Below are positions 1 through 9,595 of a DNA stretch of 64,000 nt, piece after piece. Location: positions 1 to 64,000 of the forward strand of contig JAEWGI010000054.1 of assembly GCA_023388355.1 (NCBI GenBank), in the 5' to 3' direction. The first letter of the stretch is position 1; every line of letters begins with the position of its first letter. The notes beneath the pieces were generated by a model. It saw only the letters and a list, made by a program, of their open reading frames with translations. It had not been told where the DNA came from and ran no database searches. Source of the stretch: Pseudomonadota bacterium (lineage in GTDB: Bacteria; Pseudomonadota; Gammaproteobacteria; Xanthomonadales; Xanthomonadaceae). Position numbers and translations under genes: made by a program.

Positions 1-39
1 GCCCGTGTTTTCCGGATTGATGATTCGTGGAGGCTTTGC

Positions 40-1152
40 GTGCGCATCCTGCTCGTCGGCGACGACGTGGTGTTTCCGCCGGACCTGGTCGACCTGGTCC
101 GCGACATGGGCGAGGACTGGGATGTCCGGCGTTGCGCGGACGCCGGCGCGGCCATGGCCCACGTGGCCGCCACCGATGTGGACGTGGTCCTGGTGCCGCC
201 GGCGCTGCCGGACCTGGCCCCGGCCACCCTGCTCGGCCAGATCCGCACCCTGCGCCCGTCGACCTCGCGCATGGCGGTGATCGAAAGCTCGATCACCCCG
301 CCGGCGCGCATCATCGGCCTGGCCCACCGCTTCCTGCCCGCCCCGCTGGCCCCGGAACTGCTGCTGGAATCCATCGGCAGCGTCGAGGAACTGCGCGAAC
401 TGGTGGACAACCCGCAGCTGCGCGAACGCATCGGCCGGGTCGAGCAGCTGCCCTCGCCCCCGCAGCTGTACCTGCGCCTGATGCATGCGCTGGAGCATGA
501 CGAGGACACCAGCGCCGCGGACATCGCCGGCCTGGTCGCCGGCGACCCGGCGATCGCGGCCAAGGTGCTGCAGCTGTGCAATTCGGCGTTCTTCTCCAGT
601 GGCCGCACCATCACCGACCTGCGCGCGGCGGTGACCCGGCTGGGCATCGCCACGCTGCGTGACCTGGTCCTGGCCAGCGAGGTGTTCGCGATGCCGGCCC
701 CGGCCGGCGTGGACCGGGTGGCGCTGCAGCAGCGCGCCCTGGTCGCCTCGCGCCTGGCCCGGCGCATGCTGCCCGAATCCAGCGCCGAACTGGGCGCCAC
801 CGCCGCGCTGCTGGCTGACATCGGCCTGCTGCTGCCGGGCGTGCGCGACGAGCGCCAGCCGCCGGCCGAGGGCGCCGATGCCCGGCCCGGCCACGCCGAG
901 GCCGGCGCCTACCTGCTGGGCCTGTGGGGCCTGCCGATGCCGATCATCGAGGCGGTGGCGTTCCACCGCAGGCCGTCGCGGTCGAGCAGCCGCAGCTTCT
1001 GGGTGACCGGCGCCACCCACGTGGCCATGGCCCTGGCTTCCGGCGAAGAGCCCGACCACGACTACCTGCAGCGCTGCAACGTGCTGGGCCGGCTCGAGGA
1101 GTGGCGCACGCAGGCCGGGCTGATGCTGGATTCGGCCGCGGTCGGCGCCTGA
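40..1152 (+). CDS. HDOD-domain signalling protein with degenerate receiver domain
   Basis: The 370-residue product has a receiver-like N-terminus (about 1-120) and an HDOD domain (about 130-330). HDOD resembles HD phosphohydrolases without catalytic residues and usually acts as a protein-interaction output module. The acidic pair GDD is present at residues 7-9, but the phospho-acceptor position in VVLVPPALP (49-57) is proline, so phosphorylation is unlikely. The HDOD part reads ERIGRVEQLPSPPQLYLRL, then DPAIAAKVLQLCNSAFF, which is typical of the family. The start is GTG at 40 with GGAGG seven bases upstream. It converges on the sulfotransferase gene, leaving only 7 bp between them. Family assignment is firm; the pathway it serves is unknown. 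Confidence 0.88.
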   Translation: MRILLVGDDVVFPPDLVDLVRDMGEDWDVRRCADAGAAMAHVAATDVDVVLVPPALPDLAPATLLGQIRTLRPSTSRMAVIESSITPPARIIGLAHRFLPAPLAPELLLESIGSVEELRELVDNPQLRERIGRVEQLPSPPQLYLRLMHALEHDEDTSAADIAGLVAGDPAIAAKVLQLCNSAFFSSGRTITDLRAAVTRLGIATLRDLVLASEVFAMPAPAGVDRVALQQRALVASRLARRMLPESSAELGATAALLADIGLLLPGVRDERQPPAEGADARPGHAEAGAYLLGLWGLPMPIIEAVAFHRRPSRSSSRSFWVTGATHVAMALASGEEPDHDYLQRCNVLGRLEEWRTQAGLMLDSAAVGA

Positions 1153-1159
1153 GTACGGC

Positions 1160-3064
1160 TCAGCCGCGCGCCAGCAGCTCGCCGGCGCGCGCCGCCTGCG
1201 GGCCCCAGGTCGCGGCGCTGGCCTCGATGCCGTCTGCATGCCGGCGCCACTTCTCCGGGTCCGGCGCGGTGAGCGTGTAGCGCGACAGCGGCAGCTGCCG
1301 GTCCAGGCTGCGGTCCCACTGCAGCCCGGCCCAGTCGCAGACGCGCCGGATCTCGCGCTGCGGATTGGCCAGGAACCGGCCATGCTCGATCCCGGTCCAC
1401 TGCCCGGCCGGCAGCGTCTCCAGGTCGTCCAGCAGCACCTGCATCGCCGCCGCCCACTGCCCCGCCACCACCTCCTCCAGGGGGCGTCCGGACAATGCCT
1501 GCCAGCCTGGCGTCAGCAGGAACGACCAGGCCGGGCCGGTCCAGCCCGGCAGCCCCGGATAGGTCTCGAACTGGCCCGAGCGCCAGCCGTCGATCATGCT
1601 GCCCAGCACCTGACGCGGGTCGCGGTAGAGGAACACGAAGCGCGCCTCCGGGAACACTTCGCGCAGGAACGGGATGCGCAGTGCGTTCTTCGGCGTCTTC
1701 TCCAGCATCCGCACCGGCGCGGATGGTGATGCCCGGCGACCATCGCGGTCGCGCAACTGGCGGAAGAACCGCCCGCGCAGGGCCGCGACCACCGCCGGGT
1801 CCGCGTCGGCGGGCTGCAGCCGGTTGGAAACCCAGCCCTGCGCCGAGGGCGACAGCCCGGGCACGCCCTCGATCAGCGCATGGCTTTCGTCACCGGGCGA
1901 GTACAGCTCCGGCGCGGTGGCCAGGGTCTCGAACAGCAGGGTGGAGCCGGAGCGTGGCGGACTGACGATGAACACCGGACGCTCGAACAGGGGGTCGCCC
2001 GCGTCCGCTGCCGGCAACGCACGCAGGGTCGGCGCCGCTGCCGGAGCCGGTGCGGGCACCGCGGCCGCGCCGGCGTGCAGGCCGGGGTCGCCGTGGCGGT
2101 CGGTCTGCGTCGCGGCGCTGCCGGCGTCCCCGGCCAGGACCATGTCCAGCACGTGCGCGCCCAGCACCTGCAGGAAGCCGAGTTCGTTCTTCAGCCCGAT
2201 CTGGCCGGCACCCAGCGCCTGCAACTCCCCGGACAGCTCCTCGCGCAGCCGCCGGTAACGCGGCAGGCCCTCGCCGCTTTCGCCGTGCGCGGCCCACAGC
2301 GCGTGCCAGCGCCGGGCGAAGCGCAGCAGCGCCTGCTGGATCGCCCCCAGGCGCGGGTCGGGCACCGCCTCGCCGAGCAGGAACACGATGTGCTCGCGCA
2401 GTTCCCAGGGCGACATCACCGCCGGCGCATTGACGTTCTCCAGGTCCAGTACCGGCAACGGGCCGTCCCGGCGCGGCGCGAGCAGGTGCGGCCGCCAGTC
2501 CGGCCCGCGCATGCCCGGCGGCCGTGCCTGGGCCAGCAGGTCCCACAGGTGCTCGCCGCCGACGGTGTCGGCGACCAGGTGGATGCGGGTGTCGTTGCCG
2601 GCGTTGAGCACGCGGTGGCGGCGCCAGGTGTCGAAGATCCAGCACTCGCCGGCGGCCATGTTGACCTCGCCGTCGCCACACTGGAACCGCACCGAGGGCG
2701 TGGTCACGACCGGCACGTGCACGCGCATGCGCTCGCGCCAGTAGTAGTTGATGTCCACGTGCGCGCGCACCTCGGCCTGGCCGCTGAGGCGCATCAGCCG
2801 GGCCCGCCCCCAGGTCGCGCCCAGCGCCTCCAGCACCTGCATCAGGTAGGGGCACTGCTGCAGCGCCGGGGTCGTCCGCATCGGGCCGTCGAGCGCATCG
2901 CTGTCCGGGTCGCCGCCGGTGGTGATCAGGGTCAGCGCGCTGTTGCCGTCATCGTGCCGGGTGCGGCCGCGCCACCAGCGCGGGTCGACCGCGGCCACTT
3001 CGGCAGCCATCTCCGCGGCGTCGAACAGGACCGGCAGCTGGAGGAACGGGACCTGCAGTTTCAT
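1160..3064 (-). CDS. AspH-like 2-oxoglutarate oxygenase fused to a PAPS sulfotransferase
   Basis: The 634-residue protein carries two enzymes. Residues about 1-175 match the aspartyl/asparaginyl beta-hydroxylase family: AHVD with His102 and Asp104, distal RRH with His150, and Arg160 in the 2-oxoglutarate-binding position. Residues about 180-350 form a linker ending in an Ala/Pro-rich stretch. Residues about 360-634 form a sulfotransferase with the PAPS 5'-phosphosulfate loop PPRSGSTLL (369-377) and a 3'-phosphate motif FLYRDPRQVLGS. A hydroxylate-then-sulfate tailoring reaction is an inference; no substrate gene is adjacent. The start ATG at 3064 lacks an in-frame upstream alternative. Confidence 0.85.
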   Translation of the reverse strand: MKLQVPFLQLPVLFDAAEMAAEVAAVDPRWWRGRTRHDDGNSALTLITTGGDPDSDALDGPMRTTPALQQCPYLMQVLEALGATWGRARLMRLSGQAEVRAHVDINYYWRERMRVHVPVVTTPSVRFQCGDGEVNMAAGECWIFDTWRRHRVLNAGNDTRIHLVADTVGGEHLWDLLAQARPPGMRGPDWRPHLLAPRRDGPLPVLDLENVNAPAVMSPWELREHIVFLLGEAVPDPRLGAIQQALLRFARRWHALWAAHGESGEGLPRYRRLREELSGELQALGAGQIGLKNELGFLQVLGAHVLDMVLAGDAGSAATQTDRHGDPGLHAGAAAVPAPAPAAAPTLRALPAADAGDPLFERPVFIVSPPRSGSTLLFETLATAPELYSPGDESHALIEGVPGLSPSAQGWVSNRLQPADADPAVVAALRGRFFRQLRDRDGRRASPSAPVRMLEKTPKNALRIPFLREVFPEARFVFLYRDPRQVLGSMIDGWRSGQFETYPGLPGWTGPAWSFLLTPGWQALSGRPLEEVVAGQWAAAMQVLLDDLETLPAGQWTGIEHGRFLANPQREIRRVCDWAGLQWDRSLDRQLPLSRYTLTAPDPEKWRRHADGIEASAATWGPQAARAGELLARG

Positions 3065-3132
3065 CGGCAGCGCCTGGGTACGTGGACGCGCAGTGTGGCA
3101 AACCGCGCCGCCGCGGACAAAATCACGCGCAC

Positions 3133-3825
3133 TCAGCCCCGTGGCGTGCGCGAGTGGCGCAGGATCGCCAGGCCGACCAGCCGCGACACCACCAGGGCGA
3201 TGTACATGACCCCCGCGAACTGGCCCAGCATCACCAGCGCGCGGGCCTGCGGCAGCACCGGCACCACGTCGCTCAGGCCCACCCCCGACAGCAGGCTGAA
3301 ACTGAGGTAGAGCAGCTCCATCCAGCTGCGCTGCAGGCCGGCGGAGGTGGACACGAAGCTGCCCGGCAGCGCGATCTGGCAGACCGAGAAGGCGAAGGCG
3401 AAGGCCCAGGCCAGCAGGGTGAAGGTGGCGCCGGCGGCGTACAGCTCGTCACGGGTCACCCGGTGGTCGGCAAGCATGTAGGCGGTGAGGCTGCCGGCCG
3501 CGTAGAGGTAGAGCAGGCTCTCCAGGCCCTGGCCCACCGCCAGTGCAACCCGCCCGGGATGACCCGGCATGGCCGCCGCCGCCAGCGACAGCAGCACCGA
3601 GGGCAGCGCCAGGCACCAGGCGATCCAGGCCAGCGCCGGGCTGCGCTTGACCACCCACACCGCCAGCAGCAGCACGATCACGCCAAAGGCGCCGAACAGC
3701 GCGCGCCCGCCCGGCGCCTGCTCCATGGCCGGGTACAGCATCACCCCGAGCAGCTGCACCCCCAGCAGCAGCGCGGACGGATGCCGGCGCAGCATGGACA
3801 CCCAGTACCCGAACCGGCGCATCAC
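3133..3825 (-). CDS. Potassium-channel-like membrane protein with atypical filter
   Basis: The 230-residue inner-membrane protein has about six hydrophobic segments (near 18-32, 45-60, 65-86, 100-118, 132-152 and 195-221). The C-terminal pair resembles the two-helix ion channel module (Ion_trans_2), with a pore loop ending in GVGLSD (181-186) where canonical K+ channels have TVGYGD, followed by VVPVLPQARALVM as in bacterial channels. The family is therefore recognisable while K+ selectivity is doubtful. Start is the first of two ATG codons at 3825. It lies 24 bp downstream of the DUF4136 lipoprotein gene on the same strand and may be co-transcribed. Confidence 0.75.
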   Translation of the reverse strand: MMRRFGYWVSMLRRHPSALLLGVQLLGVMLYPAMEQAPGGRALFGAFGVIVLLLAVWVVKRSPALAWIAWCLALPSVLLSLAAAAMPGHPGRVALAVGQGLESLLYLYAAGSLTAYMLADHRVTRDELYAAGATFTLLAWAFAFAFSVCQIALPGSFVSTSAGLQRSWMELLYLSFSLLSGVGLSDVVPVLPQARALVMLGQFAGVMYIALVVSRLVGLAILRHSRTPRG

Positions 3826-3849
3826 CCCTCCCCGGCACTACGCGGGGTG

Positions 3850-4443
3850 TCAGCGTACCCCGGCGCGGTGCGGATAGCGGGCGAAGATCTCCGCCATCGC
3901 CGCATCGATCTGCACCCCGCGCTCGGCCGGCGCCGTGTTGCGGCTGGCGCGGCCGACCGCCACGCCGGTCCAGACCATGCGGTTCTGGCGGGCATCGACC
4001 AGGTCCACGTTGAGGGTTCCCTCGTTGTAGCGGCGCACGCTGGTGCGGTCGCGCCAGTACGGCACGGCGACATAGCTGCGCGCGCGATAGCTGTAGTAGT
4101 AGTCGTAGTCCACCTCGGGGATGGTGCTGACGTCGGTGCGCTCCTGCAGGTAGGCGTTGAGGTTCACCCACAGGTCCGGCTGGCGCTCGTCATAGACGTA
4201 GCCGCGTGCCTCCATCTGTGCACGCGCGGCCTGGCGGATGCGGGTGCTGGTGGGGGTGGAGTAGCCCTGCGATTCGATCGCCAGCGGCGAATAGAAGGCG
4301 AAGCTGCGATAGCGGCTGAAATCGGCCGAGGGGTCGGTCTCGCTGCTGACGCGCGGGCCGCTGGCACAGGCCGCCAGCAGCAGCGCGGCCAGGGCCAGCA
4401 GGCCCCAGCCGGCAACACGGGAGATACGGATGATCCGGGCCAT
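3850..4443 (-). CDS. DUF4136 lipoprotein
   Basis: The 197-residue protein begins MARIIRIS with a hydrophobic stretch ending in the lipobox LAAC, so it should be lipidated and membrane anchored. The body (SSETDPSADFSRYRSFAFY, then DLWVNLNAYLQER, then GTLNVDLVDARQNRMVWTG) is typical of DUF4136 proteins, which have no known activity. Start ATG 4443 is chosen because GGAGG lies seven bases upstream; an in-frame ATG at 4488 would place 15 non-signal residues before the signal peptide. It carries a DYDYYYSYRAR tyrosine-rich patch. Confidence 0.87.
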   Translation of the reverse strand: MARIIRISRVAGWGLLALAALLLAACASGPRVSSETDPSADFSRYRSFAFYSPLAIESQGYSTPTSTRIRQAARAQMEARGYVYDERQPDLWVNLNAYLQERTDVSTIPEVDYDYYYSYRARSYVAVPYWRDRTSVRRYNEGTLNVDLVDARQNRMVWTGVAVGRASRNTAPAERGVQIDAAMAEIFARYPHRAGVR

Positions 4444-4522
4444 GGGTGTCCTCCTGCCCCCCGGGCGGAGGGCCTGGAGCCGGATCATCCGCGCCGTGCC
4501 GTGAACGCGGTGCCACGCGCGC

Positions 4523-6635
<2,113 letters not shown>

Positions 6636-6704
6636 GCCATTTGACCACGTGGCGCGCGCGCCGGCCAGCGCCGGCCAGCGCCGGCCTGCCCGCCGCGGCT
6701 CCGG

Positions 6705-7760
6705 TCAGCGCAGCGCGGCGTTGAGCCTGGCCAGCGCCCCGGAACCGGGCGAGAGATCCTCCGGGCCCAGCGCGTTGAGCGGCGTGTCCACGGTGCGGAT
6801 ATGGCCGTGCAGGTCCTCGGCATCGGGATCGACGAACAGCAGCCCGGTCACCACCTCGCCCGCCGCGTGCCGCTGGTGGATCAGGTTCAGCGCGCCGATC
6901 CGGTCGCGCGGGTCGTAGCCGGCGTCGAGCTTGTGCAGGCGCAGCACGCTGCCGTCGTGCTGGGGCACGTCGAGGGTGGTGCCCGCCTCCTGCTCCAGTT
7001 CGATCGCCGCGCGCGGCGTCATCACGTCCAGGCGGTTGACCGCCTCGTTGTGCTCGCGCACGTAGTCGTAGCTGCGGGTGCTGCCGGCGTGGTTGTTGAA
7101 CGCCACGCAGGGGCTGATGACGTCGATGAAGGCCGCGCCGCGATGCAGCAGCGCGCCCTTGATCAGCGGCACCAGCTGCCGCTTGTCGCCGGAGAAGCCG
7201 CGGCCGACGTAGCTGGCGCCAAGCTGGAGGGCCATGGTCACCAGGTCGAGCGGGCTGTCGGCATTGACCACGCCCTTCTTGGAGGTCGAGCCCTGGTCGG
7301 CGGTGGCCGAGAACTGGCCCTTGGTCAGGCCGTAGACGCCGTTGTTCTCGACGATGTAGGTCATGTTCACGCCGCGGCGGATGGCGTGCACGAACTGGCC
7401 GATGCCGATCGAGGCGGAGTCGCCGTCGCCGGACACGCCGAGGTAGATCAGCTCGCGGTTGGCGAGGTTGGCGCCGGTGAGCACGCTGGGCATGCGCCCG
7501 TGCACGGTGTTGAAGCCGTGCGACTGGCCGAGGAAGTAGTCCGGGGTCTTGGAACTGCAGCCGATGCCCGAGAGCTTGGCGACGCGGTGCGGCTCGATGT
7601 CCAGCTCCCAGCAGGCCTGGATGATCGCGGCCGAGATCGAATCGTGGCCGCAGCCGGCGCACAGGGTGCTGATCTTGCCCTCGTAGTCGCGGCGGGTGAA
7701 GCCGATCGCGTTGCAGGCGAGCGTGGGATGGTGCAGCTTCGGCTTGGCAAGGTAGGTCAT
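6705..7760 (-). CDS. 2-oxoacid:acceptor oxidoreductase, beta subunit (TPP-binding)
   Basis: The 351-residue subunit belongs to the 2-oxoacid:ferredoxin oxidoreductase beta family, which binds thiamine pyrophosphate and one 4Fe-4S cluster and oxidatively decarboxylates 2-oxoacids to acyl-CoA. Cluster ligands are visible at Cys34 and Cys37 (LCAGCG), Cys68 (GIGCSSK) and a distal Cys in ISPCVAFNN. The TPP motif runs from GDGDS to ENNGVYG. ATG 7760 overlaps the stop of the alpha subunit gene by four bases. Whether the substrate is 2-oxoglutarate, pyruvate or another acid cannot be told from sequence alone; KorB-like is the best guess. Confidence 0.93.
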   Translation of the reverse strand: MTYLAKPKLHHPTLACNAIGFTRRDYEGKISTLCAGCGHDSISAAIIQACWELDIEPHRVAKLSGIGCSSKTPDYFLGQSHGFNTVHGRMPSVLTGANLANRELIYLGVSGDGDSASIGIGQFVHAIRRGVNMTYIVENNGVYGLTKGQFSATADQGSTSKKGVVNADSPLDLVTMALQLGASYVGRGFSGDKRQLVPLIKGALLHRGAAFIDVISPCVAFNNHAGSTRSYDYVREHNEAVNRLDVMTPRAAIELEQEAGTTLDVPQHDGSVLRLHKLDAGYDPRDRIGALNLIHQRHAAGEVVTGLLFVDPDAEDLHGHIRTVDTPLNALGPEDLSPGSGALARLNAALR

Positions 7761-9595
7761 GCCACGTGCTCCTGCCGCGCCCGCGGGCGCAGGTGGGCCT
7801 GGATCGCTCCGGAAACGAAGCGCGCGGTGATCGGGGTGCCGTCGTAGTGCAGCAGCGCGACCAGGCGCGCGGGATCGATGTCGAAGGCGTCGATCAGCAG
7901 CAGGCGCAGCTGGCCGTCGCGGTTCTGCTCGACCACGAACACCGATTCGTGCGCGTCGACGAATTCGCGCACCGACTCCGGGAACGGATAGGCGCGCACG
8001 CGCAGGGTGTCCAGCGCCAGCCCCTCGCCGTGCAGCAGCGCGATCGCCTCGGCCATCGCCGGGCTGGTGGAGCCGTAGAAGATCACGCCGTGCCGGGCCG
8101 GCACGTCGGACCGGCCCTGCACCGGCTGCGGCACCAGCGACCTGGCGGTATCGAACTTCTGCAGCAGGCGCTGCACGTTGTAGACGTAGTCCGCGCCGCG
8201 CTCGGAGTACTGCGCCTGCGGATTGCGCGAGGTGCCGCGGGTGAAGTACGCGCCCTTGTCGGGGTGGGTGCCCGGCCAGGTCCGCCACGGGATGCCGTCG
8301 CCGTCGACGTCCTTGTAGCGGGCGAACTCGCGCCCCGACTCCAGGTCTTCGGCGGTCATCACCTTGCCGCGGTCGTAGCCGCGCGCATCGTCCCACTCGA
8401 ACGGCGCGCACAGGCGCTGGTTCATGCCGATGTCCAGGTCGGTGAGCACGAACACCGGCGTCTGCAGGCGGTCGGCCAGGTCCAGCGCCGCGGCGGCGAA
8501 GTCGAAGCACTCGCGCGGATCCTCGGGCAGCAGCAGCACGTGCTTGGTGTCGCCGTGCGAGGCATGTGCACAGGCCAGCACGTCCGACTGCTGGGTGCGC
8601 GTGGGCATGCCGGTCGAGGGTCCGCCGCGCTGCACGTCGATGATCGTCACCGGAATCTCGGCGAAGTAGGCCAGGCCGATGAACTCGTTCATCAGCGACA
8701 CGCCCGGGCCCGAGGTGGTGGTGAAGGCGCGCGCGCCGTTCCAGCCGGCGCCGACCACCATGCCGATCGAGGCGATCTCGTCCTCGGCCTGGAGGATGGC
8801 GTAGCGGGCGCGGCCCTCGGCGTCGACGCGGAACTTGCGGCAGTACTTCTCGAAGCCCTCGGCGAGCGAGGACGAGGGCGTGATCGGGTACCAGGCGCAG
8901 ACCGTGGCGCCGCCGTAGACGCAGCCCAGGGCCGCGGCGTCGTTGCCGTCGACGAAGATCCGGTCGCCGACCGCGTCGGCCACCCGCACCCGCAGGCCGA
9001 TTGGATGCGGCAGGTTGGCCAGCACCCAGTCGCGGCCCAGGTGCAGGGCCTTGACGTTCGGCGCCTGCAGCCTGGGCTTGGACCGGTACTGCTCGCCGAT
9101 CAGCGCCTCGACCACCGCCATGTCGATGTCCAGCAGCGCCGACAGCGCGCCCACGTACATGATGTTCTTGAACAGCTGGCGCTGGCGCGGATCGCTCCAG
9201 GCCTGGTTGCACAGTTCGGTCAGCGGCACCCCGATCACGGTGATGTCGTCGCGCAGGCGCGCGCGCGCGATCGGCTTGCTGCTGTCGTGGAGCAGGTAGC
9301 CGCCGGGCTCGATCTCGGCCACGTCGGCGTCCCAGGTCTGCGGGTTCATCGCCACCATCAGGTCGACGCCGCCGCGCCGGCCCAGCCAGCCGGCCTCGCA
9401 CACCCGCACCTCGTACCAGGTCGGAAGGCCCTGGATGTTGGACGGGAAGATGTTGCGCGGGCTGACCGGCACGCCCATGCGCAGGATCGCCTTGGCGAAC
9501 AGCTCGTTGGCCGAGGCCGAGCCGGAGCCGTTGACGTTGGCGAACTTGACCACGAAATCGTTGACCGCCTGCAGCGGCGAATGCGCCGGGGTCAT
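7757..9595 (-). CDS. 2-oxoacid:acceptor oxidoreductase, fused gamma-alpha subunit
   Basis: The 612-residue protein is a fusion of the gamma domain (about 15-200, with NGSGSASANELFAKAILRMG) and the alpha domain (about 225 onwards, with the GNDAAALG, YPITPSSSLAE and QAEDEIASIGM motifs). This is the KorA-style arrangement. It partners the beta subunit downstream, with a 4-bp ATGA overlap on each side, indicating tight translational coupling and a stoichiometric complex. Start ATG 9595 is fixed by the overlap with the flavoprotein stop. Specificity for 2-oxoglutarate rather than pyruvate or branched-chain acids is uncertain. Confidence 0.93.
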   Translation of the reverse strand: MTPAHSPLQAVNDFVVKFANVNGSGSASANELFAKAILRMGVPVSPRNIFPSNIQGLPTWYEVRVCEAGWLGRRGGVDLMVAMNPQTWDADVAEIEPGGYLLHDSSKPIARARLRDDITVIGVPLTELCNQAWSDPRQRQLFKNIMYVGALSALLDIDMAVVEALIGEQYRSKPRLQAPNVKALHLGRDWVLANLPHPIGLRVRVADAVGDRIFVDGNDAAALGCVYGGATVCAWYPITPSSSLAEGFEKYCRKFRVDAEGRARYAILQAEDEIASIGMVVGAGWNGARAFTTTSGPGVSLMNEFIGLAYFAEIPVTIIDVQRGGPSTGMPTRTQQSDVLACAHASHGDTKHVLLLPEDPRECFDFAAAALDLADRLQTPVFVLTDLDIGMNQRLCAPFEWDDARGYDRGKVMTAEDLESGREFARYKDVDGDGIPWRTWPGTHPDKGAYFTRGTSRNPQAQYSERGADYVYNVQRLLQKFDTARSLVPQPVQGRSDVPARHGVIFYGSTSPAMAEAIALLHGEGLALDTLRVRAYPFPESVREFVDAHESVFVVEQNRDGQLRLLLIDAFDIDPARLVALLHYDGTPITARFVSGAIQAHLRPRARQEHVA

